From Actinomadura syzygii (GTDB lineage Bacteria > Actinomycetota > Actinomycetes > Streptosporangiales > Streptosporangiaceae), in contig NZ_VSFF01000007.1 in assembly GCF_008085905.1 (NCBI RefSeq), positions 494,927 to 558,926 of the forward strand: a stretch of DNA of 64,000 bases, given 5' to 3'. The position numbers and the translations under genes were made by a program. The stretch's first letter is position 1. The number at the start of each line of letters is the position of its first letter. The notes below the pieces were generated by a model. That model made no database searches and was not told the DNA's origin. It saw only the letters and a list, made by a program, of their open reading frames with translations. Of the stretch, positions 17,181 to 25,144 are shown one piece after another.

Positions 17181-17414
17181 TCAGGGGGCTTCGGTGGGGT
17201 CTTCGAGGAGGTCGTCGAACTCGCCGTCCTTGACGCCGGCAATGAAGGCGTCCCACTCGGCCTCGGTGAAGTAGAGGATCGGGCCCTCGGGGTTCTTGGC
17301 GTCGCGCATGACGACGGCCCGCTCACCGAAGTCCTTGTGCTGGACGGGGACGTCCTTGCCATCGACGAACTCGATGATGACCCCGTCGCTGAGGATCGGT
17401 TCCTGCTCGGTCAC
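17181..17414 (-). CDS. DUF397 family small protein
   Basis: About 77 aa. The C-terminal half matches the DUF397 pattern: VVMRDAKNPEGPILYFTEAEWDAFIAGVKDGEFDDL. The usual N-terminal W-SS-CVEVA part is replaced by DGVIIEFVDGKDVPVQ. GTG 17414 is preferred because AGAAGG is 7 nt upstream; a GTG two codons earlier is too close to it. DUF397 genes normally partner an XRE-type regulator in actinomycetes, but none is adjacent here, so this is an orphan copy. Function unknown. Confidence 0.8.
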   Translation of the reverse strand: MTEQEPILSDGVIIEFVDGKDVPVQHKDFGERAVVMRDAKNPEGPILYFTEAEWDAFIAGVKDGEFDDLLEDPTEAP

Positions 17415-17557
17415 TGGCACACCTTCTCGGTCCTGGCGGTTGTCGCGTCCAAGGCTAGTCCGGAAGGTGTACGGGCCACATGGAAAGCACCCCGGCCGCC
17501 CAATTGGGGAGGGGCGACCGGGGGCGGTCCTCAGGGGCGGCTGAACCCGAACGTGTA

Positions 17558-17788
17558 CTAGCCCCAGCCGCTGTATGCGCGGCTCTCGACCAGGGTGTCG
17601 CCGAGCTTCGAGCCGGGCGACGCCTTCGGTTGCCTCTGAACGGCGTCCGCCGAGCTGGGGACGGGCGCCGCGTGTGCCAGGCGCTTCGGCGCGGGCGGGC
17701 CGTACGACCCCGCGTGGGCCGGGGTCACCGGCGCCACCGCGAGGCTGGACGCGGCCACGATGCCCGACATGGTGCTTTCTCGTGCCAT
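17558..17788 (-). CDS. Small putative exported peptide (76 aa), function unknown
   Basis: RBS GGAGAG lies 5 nt before the ATG at 17788. The first ~26 residues look like a signal peptide: a short charged n-region, the hydrophobic run IVAASSLAVAPV and an AHA cleavage motif before GSYGPP. The mature ~50 residues are rich in Pro, Ala and Ser and end in RAYSGWG. There are no cysteines. It lies alone between the DUF397 gene and the TetR gene on the same strand. I recognise no family. A RiPP-like precursor is conceivable but no maturation enzyme is nearby. Confidence 0.55.
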   Translation of the reverse strand: MARESTMSGIVAASSLAVAPVTPAHAGSYGPPAPKRLAHAAPVPSSADAVQRQPKASPGSKLGDTLVESRAYSGWG

Positions 17789-17952
17789 GCGGGCTCTCCA
17801 GGGGGTGGGGAGAAATGGGAGGGGGTCACCCCGATGTTCGAAATAGTGGACCACCTGGGCGTCAACCGACAATCGATCGCACTCAAGTGGTTTTTCAGTG
17901 TGGATTCCGTTCCCATCGAACGGCCCTGAGCTGCGACGACGGCGGGCGCTGG

Positions 17953-18600
17953 TCAGGCGTCGATGAGCAGGCGCGCGGCGGAGATCTCCAGCCGCGCCTG
18001 GATCTCCTCGGCGGTGGCGTTGCCGCGCAGCATCTCGATCATCTCCATGGTCCAGATGCCCGCCAGCGCGCGGGCGACGAGGCGGCGCGGGTCGTCGGCG
18101 GGGACGGCGGCCGGGTCGCCGGTCGCGGCGGCGCGCAGCAGCAGCCCGGTCATCCGCTCGCCGAAGTCGGTCTTGACGTCGGAGAGGAGCAGCGACCGGA
18201 TCAGCGCCTCGGCCAGCTCGGGCTCGCGCATCAGCCCGCGGGTCGCGCGCATCAGCACCTCGACGGCGCGCTGCGGCGCGTCGCCCGCGCGGGGCGGGCG
18301 GCGGTCGATGCTGCCTTCGAGGAGGTCGAGCTCCTCGCTGACGACGGCGACGACCAGGTCCATCTTGGACGGGAAGTACCGGTAGAGCGTGCCGAGCGCG
18401 ACCCCGGCCCGCTCGGACACGGTGCGCATCTGCATCGCCTCGATGCCGCCGCGCGACGCCAGCGCCGCCGCGGCCTGGACGATACGCTTGCGCCGCTGGT
18501 GCTGGCTGCGGGAGCGCACGCCCTGGCCGGGCGGGCCGGACGCTCCGCCCGCGGGCTGACTCCGGGTCTCGTCCCCGGTCGCCGTCGGCTCTGCGGTCAC
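17953..18600 (-). CDS. TetR-family regulator, KstR-like
   Basis: 215 aa from GTG 18600, which has AAGGG 7 nt upstream; the open frame extends to a TTG at 18654 without RBS. The DNA-binding region (RRKRIVQAAAALASRGGIEAMQMRTVSERAGVALGTLYRYFPSK, split here for reading) closely follows KstR, the steroid-catabolism repressor of mycobacteria and rhodococci. The divergent partner genes are FadE28/FadE29-like dehydrogenases, and the gap contains KstR-like boxes. The predicted ligand is a steroid-derived CoA thioester; repression of the divergent operon is inference. Confidence 0.8.
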   Translation of the reverse strand: MTAEPTATGDETRSQPAGGASGPPGQGVRSRSQHQRRKRIVQAAAALASRGGIEAMQMRTVSERAGVALGTLYRYFPSKMDLVVAVVSEELDLLEGSIDRRPPRAGDAPQRAVEVLMRATRGLMREPELAEALIRSLLLSDVKTDFGERMTGLLLRAAATGDPAAVPADDPRRLVARALAGIWTMEMIEMLRGNATAEEIQARLEISAARLLIDA

Positions 18601-18661
18601 GGTCGGTCCCTTCTCCGCGGGCGCGGTCGCCCGGCGCGTCCCCCAAGGATACAACCAGCAC

Positions 18662-18799
18662 GAGAACGTGTTATCTGATCCGCTGCCGCAATGGCGCGTC
18701 GCGTGTGCCGGTCTCCCGTCAAGAACCCTGACTCGCTAGGTGAATCTCGTCGCGCGCGCAAACGATCACGCCCCTGGACACTTACTAGAATCTGTTCTA
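18662..18799. promoter_or_regulatory. Two KstR-like palindromes in divergent promoter
   Basis: The published KstR consensus is TnnAACnnGTTnnA. Here TAGAATCTGTTCTA (18786-18799) matches with one change and is a 5-bp-arm palindrome 41 bp before the acyl-CoA dehydrogenase start. GAGAACGTGTTATC (18662-18675), 62 bp before the regulator start, matches the AAC-NN-GTT core. The sites flank both divergent genes, fitting autoregulation plus control of the operon. Confidence 0.65.
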
Positions 18800-18839
18800 C
18801 TTTCAGCTCGGTGGGACGGTCCGGGAGGAGAGCGGCGCA

Positions 18840-19970
18840 GTGGACTTCAACCTCGACGAGACCCAGCGGGAGCTCCAGGGCCTCGCCGCGGGCGTGCTCG
18901 CCCGCGAGGCGGCGCCCGAGCGGCTGGAGGCGTTCGAGCGGGACGGCGCCCCGTACGACGCCGCGACCTGGCGGGGACTTGCGGGGGCCGGGCTGCTCGG
19001 GGCCGTCCTGCCGGAGGACGCGGGCGGCGCGGGCCTCGGCCCGGTCGAACTGGCGGTCGTCCTACGGGAGGCGGGCGCGCGGGTGGCACCCGTCCCGCTG
19101 TACGCCTCGCTGGCGCTCGCGGGCGTCCCGCTCGGACGGCACGGCACCCCCGCGCAACGCGCGCTGCTGGCCCCGCTGGCGGCGGGCGAGATCGTCCTGA
19201 CCGGTGCGTACCGCGAAGTCGGTCCCACCGGACGGGTCGCGGCGACCGCACGCCGCAACGGCGCGGGCTTCGTCCTCGACGGCGTGAAGACGTTCGTGCC
19301 GTACGCGCGGGAGGCGGCTCGCATCCTCGTCCCGGCCCGCGTCGACGGAGCGGGCGTCGGCGTGTTCCTCGTCGAGCCCGCCGCTGCGACGATCACTCCG
19401 CAGCCGTCCGCGACGTCCGAGCCGCTGTCCAGGGTCGCGCTCGACGGCGTTCGGGTCGGCTCGGACGCCCTGCTCGGCGGCAGCGCGGACGGCGAAGCCT
19501 GGGACACGCTGCGCCGCACCGCCGTCGCCGGAGCGGTGGCCGTAGCGTCCGGTGTGATCGACGGCGCGCTTGAGCTGACCAAGGAGTACGTCAAGACGCG
19601 GGAGCAGTTCGGCCGGGCGCTCGCGCAGTTCCAGGCCGTCACGATGCAGATCGGCGACGTCTACATCGCCAAACGCGCCCTGGACGTGGCCGTCTGGGCG
19701 GGCGCGTGGCGCCTCGCCGAAGGCGCGCCCGACACCGACGAGGTCCTCGCCGTCGCCGCGTACAACGCCTGCGACCCCGTCGTGAAGGCCCTCTACACGT
19801 GCCAGCACCTGCACGGCGGCATCGGCCTGGACGTCACCTACCCGCTGCACCGCCACTTCGCCTGGGGCAAGCAGTACGCGCACCTGCTCGGCGGCGCGGA
19901 CGACCCCCTCGACTCACTCGGCGACCTCCTCGCCGCCTCCGCTCCCGCTCCCCGGAAAGGCAGGGCGTGA
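18840..19970 (+). CDS. Acyl-CoA dehydrogenase, FadE28/ChsE1-like subunit
   Basis: 376 aa acyl-CoA dehydrogenase fold: an N-terminal helical domain (MDFNLDETQRELQ), a middle beta domain and a C-terminal helical domain with REQFGRALAQFQAVTMQIGD and a QHLHGGIGLDVTYPLHRHFAWGK flavin-contact region. RBS GGGAGGAGAG is upstream of GTG 18840. It is followed with 1-nt overlap by a second dehydrogenase, the arrangement of alpha2beta2 ChsE1-ChsE2 that oxidises the 3-carbon steroid side-chain CoA ester. The assignment rests on pairing, length and the KstR-like regulator; other branched substrates are possible. Confidence 0.82.
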   Translation: MDFNLDETQRELQGLAAGVLAREAAPERLEAFERDGAPYDAATWRGLAGAGLLGAVLPEDAGGAGLGPVELAVVLREAGARVAPVPLYASLALAGVPLGRHGTPAQRALLAPLAAGEIVLTGAYREVGPTGRVAATARRNGAGFVLDGVKTFVPYAREAARILVPARVDGAGVGVFLVEPAAATITPQPSATSEPLSRVALDGVRVGSDALLGGSADGEAWDTLRRTAVAGAVAVASGVIDGALELTKEYVKTREQFGRALAQFQAVTMQIGDVYIAKRALDVAVWAGAWRLAEGAPDTDEVLAVAAYNACDPVVKALYTCQHLHGGIGLDVTYPLHRHFAWGKQYAHLLGGADDPLDSLGDLLAASAPAPRKGRA

Positions 19971-21142
19971 TGTTCATCGACTTGAGCGGCGAGCAGAAGA
20001 AGCTCCAGGCCGAGTTGCGCGAGTACTTCGAGAACTGCCTCACCGAGGAGCAGCGCGCCGCCATCCTGGACGACCCGTTCGGCCCCGAGTACCTGGAGCA
20101 CTGCAAGCGGCTCGGACGCGACGGCATGCTCGGCGTCGCGCTGCCCGGGGAGTACGGCGGCCGGGGCTACGGCCCGGTCGAGCAGACGATCTTCGCGAAC
20201 GAGATCGCCCGCGCGGAGGTCACCTATCCGCTGATCACGCTGAACTCGGTCGCGCCGACGATCCTCCAGTACGGCTCGGACGCCCACAAGGAGTTCTTCA
20301 TCCCGCGCATCCTCGCGGGCGAGTGCCACTTCGCGGTCGGCTACAGCGAGCCGGGCGCGGGCACCGACCTCGCCGCGCTGCGCACCGCCGCCGTCCGGGA
20401 CGGCGGCGACTACGTCGTCAACGGCCAGAAGGTCTTCACGTCCGGCGCGCACACCAGCGACTACGTGTGGCTCGCCGCCCGCACCGACCCGGACGCGAAG
20501 AAGCACAAGGGCATCTCGATGTTCATCGTCGACTGCCGGGACCCCGGCTTCTCCTGGACGCCGATCACCACGATGGACGGCCGCCACCACACCAACGCGA
20601 CGTACTTCCAGGACGTCCGCGTCCCGGCGGACATGCTGATCGGCGAGGAGAACAAGGGCTGGGACCTCATCGTCAACCAGCTCAACCACGAGCGGGTCAC
20701 GCTCGGCCCGGCGGGCAACATCGGGCACGTGCACGTCCGGCTCGACCGCTGGGCGCGCACCACCGGGCGCCCGGACGGGCGGCCGCTGATCGAGGAGCCC
20801 GCCGTCCGCCGCGCGGTCGCCCGCGTGTACGCCTACCTGCGCGTGAACGAGCTGCTCAACTGGCAGGTCGCGGCGAACCAGGACCTCGGCTGGCTGGGCG
20901 CGCCGGACGCGTCCGCCACCAAGGTCTACGCCTCGGAGCGGGTGCAGGAGGTCGGCCGGATCGTCGGGGACGTCCTCGCCCGGTTCGGCGACCCCGGCGA
21001 CCCGGAGACCGCCCGGTTCGCCGAGGCCGCCGACCGGCTGGCGAAGGGCGCGCTCGTGCTGACGTTCGGCGGCGGCGTCAACGAGGTCCAGCGCGAGCTG
21101 ATCGCGATGATCGGCCTCGGCCTCCCGCGGGCCCCTCGCTGA
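19970..21142 (+). CDS. chsE2: Acyl-CoA dehydrogenase, FadE29/ChsE2-like subunit
   Basis: 390 aa. Long stretches follow FadE29 of Mycobacterium as I remember it: MFIDLSGEQKKLQAELREYF at the start, the FAD-contact loop GYSEPGAGTDLAALRTAAV, VNGQKVFTSGAH.SDYVWLA, TTMDGRHHTNATY and the C-terminus TFGGGVNEVQRELIA...LGLPRAPR. It pairs with the preceding subunit (TGATG overlap) to form a heterotetrameric steroid side-chain dehydrogenase. Its last 65 bp overlap the convergent glutamate decarboxylase 3' end. Confidence 0.88.
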   Translation: MFIDLSGEQKKLQAELREYFENCLTEEQRAAILDDPFGPEYLEHCKRLGRDGMLGVALPGEYGGRGYGPVEQTIFANEIARAEVTYPLITLNSVAPTILQYGSDAHKEFFIPRILAGECHFAVGYSEPGAGTDLAALRTAAVRDGGDYVVNGQKVFTSGAHTSDYVWLAARTDPDAKKHKGISMFIVDCRDPGFSWTPITTMDGRHHTNATYFQDVRVPADMLIGEENKGWDLIVNQLNHERVTLGPAGNIGHVHVRLDRWARTTGRPDGRPLIEEPAVRRAVARVYAYLRVNELLNWQVAANQDLGWLGAPDASATKVYASERVQEVGRIVGDVLARFGDPGDPETARFAEAADRLAKGALVLTFGGGVNEVQRELIAMIGLGLPRAPR

Positions 21143-22574
21143 CGTCCTTCTTCCTGCCGACCGGGGTCCGCTTCGGCTCGGTGCCGTGCGCGAAGCCCGC
21201 GTCCGCGGCCGCGTCGTGCTGCGGCTCGCGCTGCGCCTCCAGCCGGGGCACGACGCGGCGCAGGTCGTCCAGGAGCATGTCGGCGAGGTCGTGGCTGAAC
21301 CCGTTGCGGACGACGACGCGCAGCACTTCGAGGTCGGTGCGGTTCGCGGGGAACGTGTAGGCGGGGACGAGCCAGCCCCGCTCGCGCAGCGCCGCGGACA
21401 CGTCGAACACGTTGAACGGGGCGTCGCCGTCCTTCACCCGGAACGCGAACACGGGGAGGTCGGCGCCGTCGGTGAGCAGCGCGAACGGGCCGAGCGTGCC
21501 GATCGCGGACGCGAGCCGGACGGCGGTGTCCCGGCACGTCCGCTGCACGCGCTGATACCCGGCGAAGCCGAGCCGCAGGAAGTTGTAGTACTGCGCGACG
21601 ACCTGCGCGCCGGGGCGGGAGAAGTTCAGCGCGAAGGTCGGCATGTCCCCGCCGAGGTAGTTCACGCGGAAGACGAGGTCTTCGGGGAGGGCGCTCTCGT
21701 CCCGCCACACCGCCCAGCCGACGCCGGGCATGACCAGCCCGTACTTGTGCCCGGACGTGTTGACCGACGCGACCCGCGGCAGCCGGAAGTCCCAGCGCAG
21801 GTCGGGGTCGAGGAACGGGGCGACCATCGCGCCGGACGCGCCGTCCACGTGGATCGGGACGTCGACGCCGGTCCGCCGCTCCAGGTCGTCGAGCGCCTTC
21901 GCGATCTCGGCGACCGGCTCGTAGCTGCCGTCGAACGTGGACCCGAGGACGGCGACGACCCCGATCGTGTTCTCGTCGCACAGCTCGACGGCCTCGCGCG
22001 CGCCGAGGTGGAACCGGTCGCCCTCCATCGGCACGTACCGGGGCTCGACCTCGAAGTAGTCGGCGAACTTCTCCCAGCAGATCTGCACGTTCACGCCCAT
22101 GACGATGTTCGGCCGGTCGACCGGCTCCCCGGCCGCGCGCCGCCGGTGCTGCCAGCGCCGCTTCAGCGCGAGCCCGCCGAGCATCGCCGCCTCGCTGGAC
22201 CCGGTCGTGGAGCAGCCGACGGCGCGGCGCGGGTCGGGGGCGTGCCAGAGCCGGGCGAGCATGTGGACGCAGCGCAGCTCCAGCTCGGCCGTCCGCGGGT
22301 ACTCGTCCTTGTCGATCATGTTCTTGGCGGCGCACTCGGCCATCAGCGTCCCCGCCTCGGGCTCCGCCCAGGTGGACACGAACGTGGCGAGGTTCAGCCG
22401 CGCGTTGCCGTCCAGCATCAGCTCGTCGTGGACGATCTGGTACGCCGTCCCCGGCTCCATCTCGCCGGCGGGCAGCGCGTAGCGGGGGACGGTCAGCGGC
22501 TCCCGGCTGAAGATCGGGTTGATCTCGAGGTCGTGGCCGCCGCGCGCGTCCCGCCGGGGATGTCTCGGTGGCAT
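21078..22574 (-). CDS. gadB: Glutamate decarboxylase (PLP-dependent)
   Basis: 498 aa. PLP Schiff-base Lys277 lies in VNTSGHKYGLV, with HVDGASGAMVAPF upstream and the substrate loop CSTTGSSEAAMLGG near 121-134. It converts glutamate to GABA with proton uptake, usually for acid resistance. Start ATG 22574 is preceded by GGAGGGGGGA. The C-terminus runs ~40 residues past the usual end (after RTPVGRKK...) into antisense overlap with the FadE29-like gene, because no stop occurs earlier in frame. No GadC antiporter is adjacent. Confidence 0.93.
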   Translation of the reverse strand: MPPRHPRRDARGGHDLEINPIFSREPLTVPRYALPAGEMEPGTAYQIVHDELMLDGNARLNLATFVSTWAEPEAGTLMAECAAKNMIDKDEYPRTAELELRCVHMLARLWHAPDPRRAVGCSTTGSSEAAMLGGLALKRRWQHRRRAAGEPVDRPNIVMGVNVQICWEKFADYFEVEPRYVPMEGDRFHLGAREAVELCDENTIGVVAVLGSTFDGSYEPVAEIAKALDDLERRTGVDVPIHVDGASGAMVAPFLDPDLRWDFRLPRVASVNTSGHKYGLVMPGVGWAVWRDESALPEDLVFRVNYLGGDMPTFALNFSRPGAQVVAQYYNFLRLGFAGYQRVQRTCRDTAVRLASAIGTLGPFALLTDGADLPVFAFRVKDGDAPFNVFDVSAALRERGWLVPAYTFPANRTDLEVLRVVVRNGFSHDLADMLLDDLRRVVPRLEAQREPQHDAAADAGFAHGTEPKRTPVGRKKDVSEGPAGGRGRSSRSARAGPR

Positions 22575-22667
22575 GCCCGCGTCCCCCCTCCGTGCGCTCG
22601 CGCTGGGGGTACCCGCGGCGGCGCGTCCCACACCGGTCGCGGGCGGCGTCCCCGCTGGCCGGCGGGG

Positions 22668-23339
22668 TCAGGACGGGTCGCGCGGCGGACGGTTGAGGCC
22701 GTCCTCCAGGACGGCGAACGCCTGGTCCATGGTCTCCGAGAGCGAACCGAACGCGTCCGGGTGGTGCCGGACGGCGTCGGCCGCGGCCTGGAACCCGCAC
22801 GTCGCGGCGGCGGCGATGATGTGCGGCAGCAGCTCGGTGGCCGGGTCGAGGCCGAGCCGCTCGGCGATGACCTCGGTCATCAGGGTCTGCTTCTTGCGCG
22901 CGTGCTCCATGCTGCGCGCCATCATGGCCGGGCTGTCGCTCGTCATCGTCAGCATGCACTCGAAGCGCTCGGTGTCGAAGCCGAGCTCGCCGCGCTCGCA
23001 GGCGCGGGCGATGCCGACGACCGTCCGGCGCAGCGCCGTCATGATCGGCTCGTCCGCCGGACGCTCCCGCAGCGCCGCGAAGACGGCGCCCATCTGCTCC
23101 TCCTGGAAGGTGAGCGCGACGTCCTCCTTCGAGGAGAAGTAGCGGAAGAACGTCCGGGACGAGACGTCGACGGCGTCGGCGATCTCCTCGACGGTGGTGG
23201 CGTCGAACCCCTTCTCGGCGAAGAGGGCGAACGCCGCGTCGACGAGGGCCTCGCGGGTGCGCTGCTTCTTGCGCTCGCGCCGGCCCTGGGGCTGGGTACC
23301 CAGACAGGCTGCGCCGGTCTCGGGGGCGGTCGCGGTCAT
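22668..23339 (-). CDS. TetR-family regulator next to DHA2 exporter
   Basis: 223 aa from ATG 23339. The N-terminal HTH (EEIADAVDVSSRTFFRYFSSKEDV) is canonical and the rest is a helical ligand-binding domain. It is divergent from an MFS exporter with a perfect-arm palindrome in the shared gap, so repression of the efflux pump relieved by a drug-like ligand is the likely role. The start is set after a long upstream open stretch that would cover the promoter. Confidence 0.88.
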   Translation of the reverse strand: MTATAPETGAACLGTQPQGRRERKKQRTREALVDAAFALFAEKGFDATTVEEIADAVDVSSRTFFRYFSSKEDVALTFQEEQMGAVFAALRERPADEPIMTALRRTVVGIARACERGELGFDTERFECMLTMTSDSPAMMARSMEHARKKQTLMTEVIAERLGLDPATELLPHIIAAAATCGFQAAADAVRHHPDAFGSLSETMDQAFAVLEDGLNRPPRDPS

Positions 23340-23432
23340 GTGCGAAGTGTAGCCACCCGCCGACCCCGAACCAAGTGTCAGCCACTGCCCGATGTCGTGA
23401 TATGAATCATGTCTCGCTGCGACTTTCGGCGG

Positions 23433-23461
23433 TTGACGCCAAGTGTCAGAGCATGACAGTT
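23433..23461 (+). promoter_or_regulatory. Exporter promoter with TetR operator
   Basis: A -35 TTGACG (23433-23438) is followed by palindrome TGTCA-N5-TGACA (23444-23458) placed where the spacer and -10 fall. The half-site context CCAAGTGTCAG also occurs ~66 bp upstream near 23372, nearer the tetR start, so the repressor could control both genes. Confidence 0.6.
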
Positions 23462-23490
23462 TGAGGGCCTGCTCACACCGGAGGTCCCAC

Positions 23491-25110
23491 ATGACTCAGT
23501 TCCAGGGCGCCGAGAGGATCGACCCCGGCGCCGTTCGCATATCCCCGCGCGACCAGCCGCGCGGGCGGCCGGCGCGGCGCGGCCACGGCCATCCCTGGCT
23601 CACGCTCGTCGCCGTCGCGCTCGGCGTGATGATGGTCGGCCTGGACGCGACCGTCGTGGCCATCGCCAACCCCGCGATCGCCCGCGACCTCGGCGCGAGC
23701 CTGTCCGGGCTCCAGTGGGTCACCAACGCCTACCTGCTGGCGCTCGCCGTCACGCTGATCCCCGCCGGGAAGATCGCCGACCGGTTCGGCCGGAAGCGGA
23801 CGTTCCTCGCCGGCGTGGTCGGGTTCGCCGTCTCCTCGGTGCTGATCGGGCTGTCCGGCGGGCTCGGGATGGTCATCTTCTGGCGCGTCGTGCAGGGGTT
23901 CGCGGGGGCGCTCCTGCAGCCCGCCAGCCTCGCCATCCTGCGCAACACCTTCCCCGCCGAGCGGCTGAACGCGGCCATCGGCATCTGGGGCTCCACCGTC
24001 GGCATCTCGATCGCCGGCGGCCCGATCGTCGCCGGGCTCCTCGTCGAGAACGTCAACTGGGAGTCGGTCTTCTTCCTGAACGCGCCGCTCGGCGTCGTCG
24101 CGCTGCTCGTGGGCCTCTGGGTGATCCGCGAGTCCAAGGACGAGGACGCCGCGGGCTCGTTCGACCTGTCCGGCGTCGCGCTGCTCACCGGCGCGCTGTT
24201 CGCGCTGGTCTGGGGCCTGATCAAGGCGGGCGAGCACGGCTTCGGGGACGGCGTCCCGCTCGTCTCGTTCGCGGCGGCGGCCGTCCTGTTCGCCGCGTTC
24301 GTCGTGAACGAGCTGCGGGTGGAGCGTCCGCTGCTGCCGCTCGGACTGTTCCGCTCGGTGTCGCTGTCGGCGGCGACCGGGCTCATCGTCCTCGGCTTCT
24401 TCGGCATGTTCGGGACGATCTTCTTCATCACCCTGTACCTGCAGCAGGTGCACGGCATGAGCCCGGTGGACGCGGGCGTCCGGATGCTCCCGATGACCGG
24501 CGTGTTCATCGTCGCGTCCCCGCTGGCGGGCGCGCTGACCAGCCGGTTCGGGCCGCGGCTGCCGCTCGTCCTCGGGATGGCGTTCACCGCGACCGCGATG
24601 TTCGGCCTGTCGCGGATCGGGGTGGACGCGCCCTACGTCCAGCTCTGGCCGTGGTTCGTGCTCGTCGGGCTGGCGTTCGGCATGGTGATCGTCGCGGGCA
24701 CCGAGGCCATCGTCGGCAACGCGCCCGCGCACCTCGCGGGCGTCGCGGGCGGGCTCCAGCAGACGGCCGCGCAGGTCGGCGGCGTGCTCGGCACGTCCGT
24801 GCTGGGCGTGCTGCTGTCCACCAAGGTCGGGGACGTGCTCTTCGGACACCTCACCGACGCCGGGGTGCCCGGTTCCACGGCGGAGCAGGTCGCCGGTCAG
24901 GGCGGGATCGTCTCGCAGGGCGTGGCGCCCGTCCCGCCGGGGTCGTCCGCCAAGACGGCCGACGCCATCACGACCGGCAGCCACCTCGCGTTCATGGACG
25001 GCTTCCAGAACGCGCTGACGGTCGCCGGGGCGGTCGCCGTGGTCGCGGTCCTCGCGGCGCTGCTCGTCCGGCGGGGGAGCACCCCGGTGGACGGCGCCGC
25101 CGCCGCGTGA
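23491..25110 (+). CDS. MFS drug exporter, DHA2 (14-TMS) family
   Basis: 539 aa integral membrane proton antiporter. A cytosolic basic N-terminus is followed by TM1 with LDATVVAIANPAI (motif D1), loop 2-3 motif A (GKIADRFGRKRTFLAG), and motif C in TM5 (GISIAGGPIVAGLL), consistent with an EmrB/QacA-like 14-helix exporter. RBS GGAGGT lies 6-7 nt before ATG 23491. Paired with the divergent TetR. Substrate probably a hydrophobic or cationic drug; not resolvable from sequence. Confidence 0.92.
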   Translation: MTQFQGAERIDPGAVRISPRDQPRGRPARRGHGHPWLTLVAVALGVMMVGLDATVVAIANPAIARDLGASLSGLQWVTNAYLLALAVTLIPAGKIADRFGRKRTFLAGVVGFAVSSVLIGLSGGLGMVIFWRVVQGFAGALLQPASLAILRNTFPAERLNAAIGIWGSTVGISIAGGPIVAGLLVENVNWESVFFLNAPLGVVALLVGLWVIRESKDEDAAGSFDLSGVALLTGALFALVWGLIKAGEHGFGDGVPLVSFAAAAVLFAAFVVNELRVERPLLPLGLFRSVSLSAATGLIVLGFFGMFGTIFFITLYLQQVHGMSPVDAGVRMLPMTGVFIVASPLAGALTSRFGPRLPLVLGMAFTATAMFGLSRIGVDAPYVQLWPWFVLVGLAFGMVIVAGTEAIVGNAPAHLAGVAGGLQQTAAQVGGVLGTSVLGVLLSTKVGDVLFGHLTDAGVPGSTAEQVAGQGGIVSQGVAPVPPGSSAKTADAITTGSHLAFMDGFQNALTVAGAVAVVAVLAALLVRRGSTPVDGAAAA

Positions 25111-25111
25111 G

Positions 25112-25137
25112 GCGCCGTTCGAGAGCGCCGTTCGAGA
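25112..25137. repeat. 13-bp exact tandem duplication after exporter stop
   Basis: GCGCCGTTCGAGA occurs twice back to back (25112-25124, 25125-25137) between the convergent exporter and sigma-factor genes. No function evident; it is one of several similar boundary duplications in the window. Confidence 0.85.
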
Positions 25138-25144
25138 CCGCCGG

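Noticed and set aside
20926..23385. Long minus-strand frame over the dehydrogenase end, decarboxylase and TetR genes
   Set aside because: It runs out of frame with gadB and the TetR gene, whose motifs are intact in other frames.
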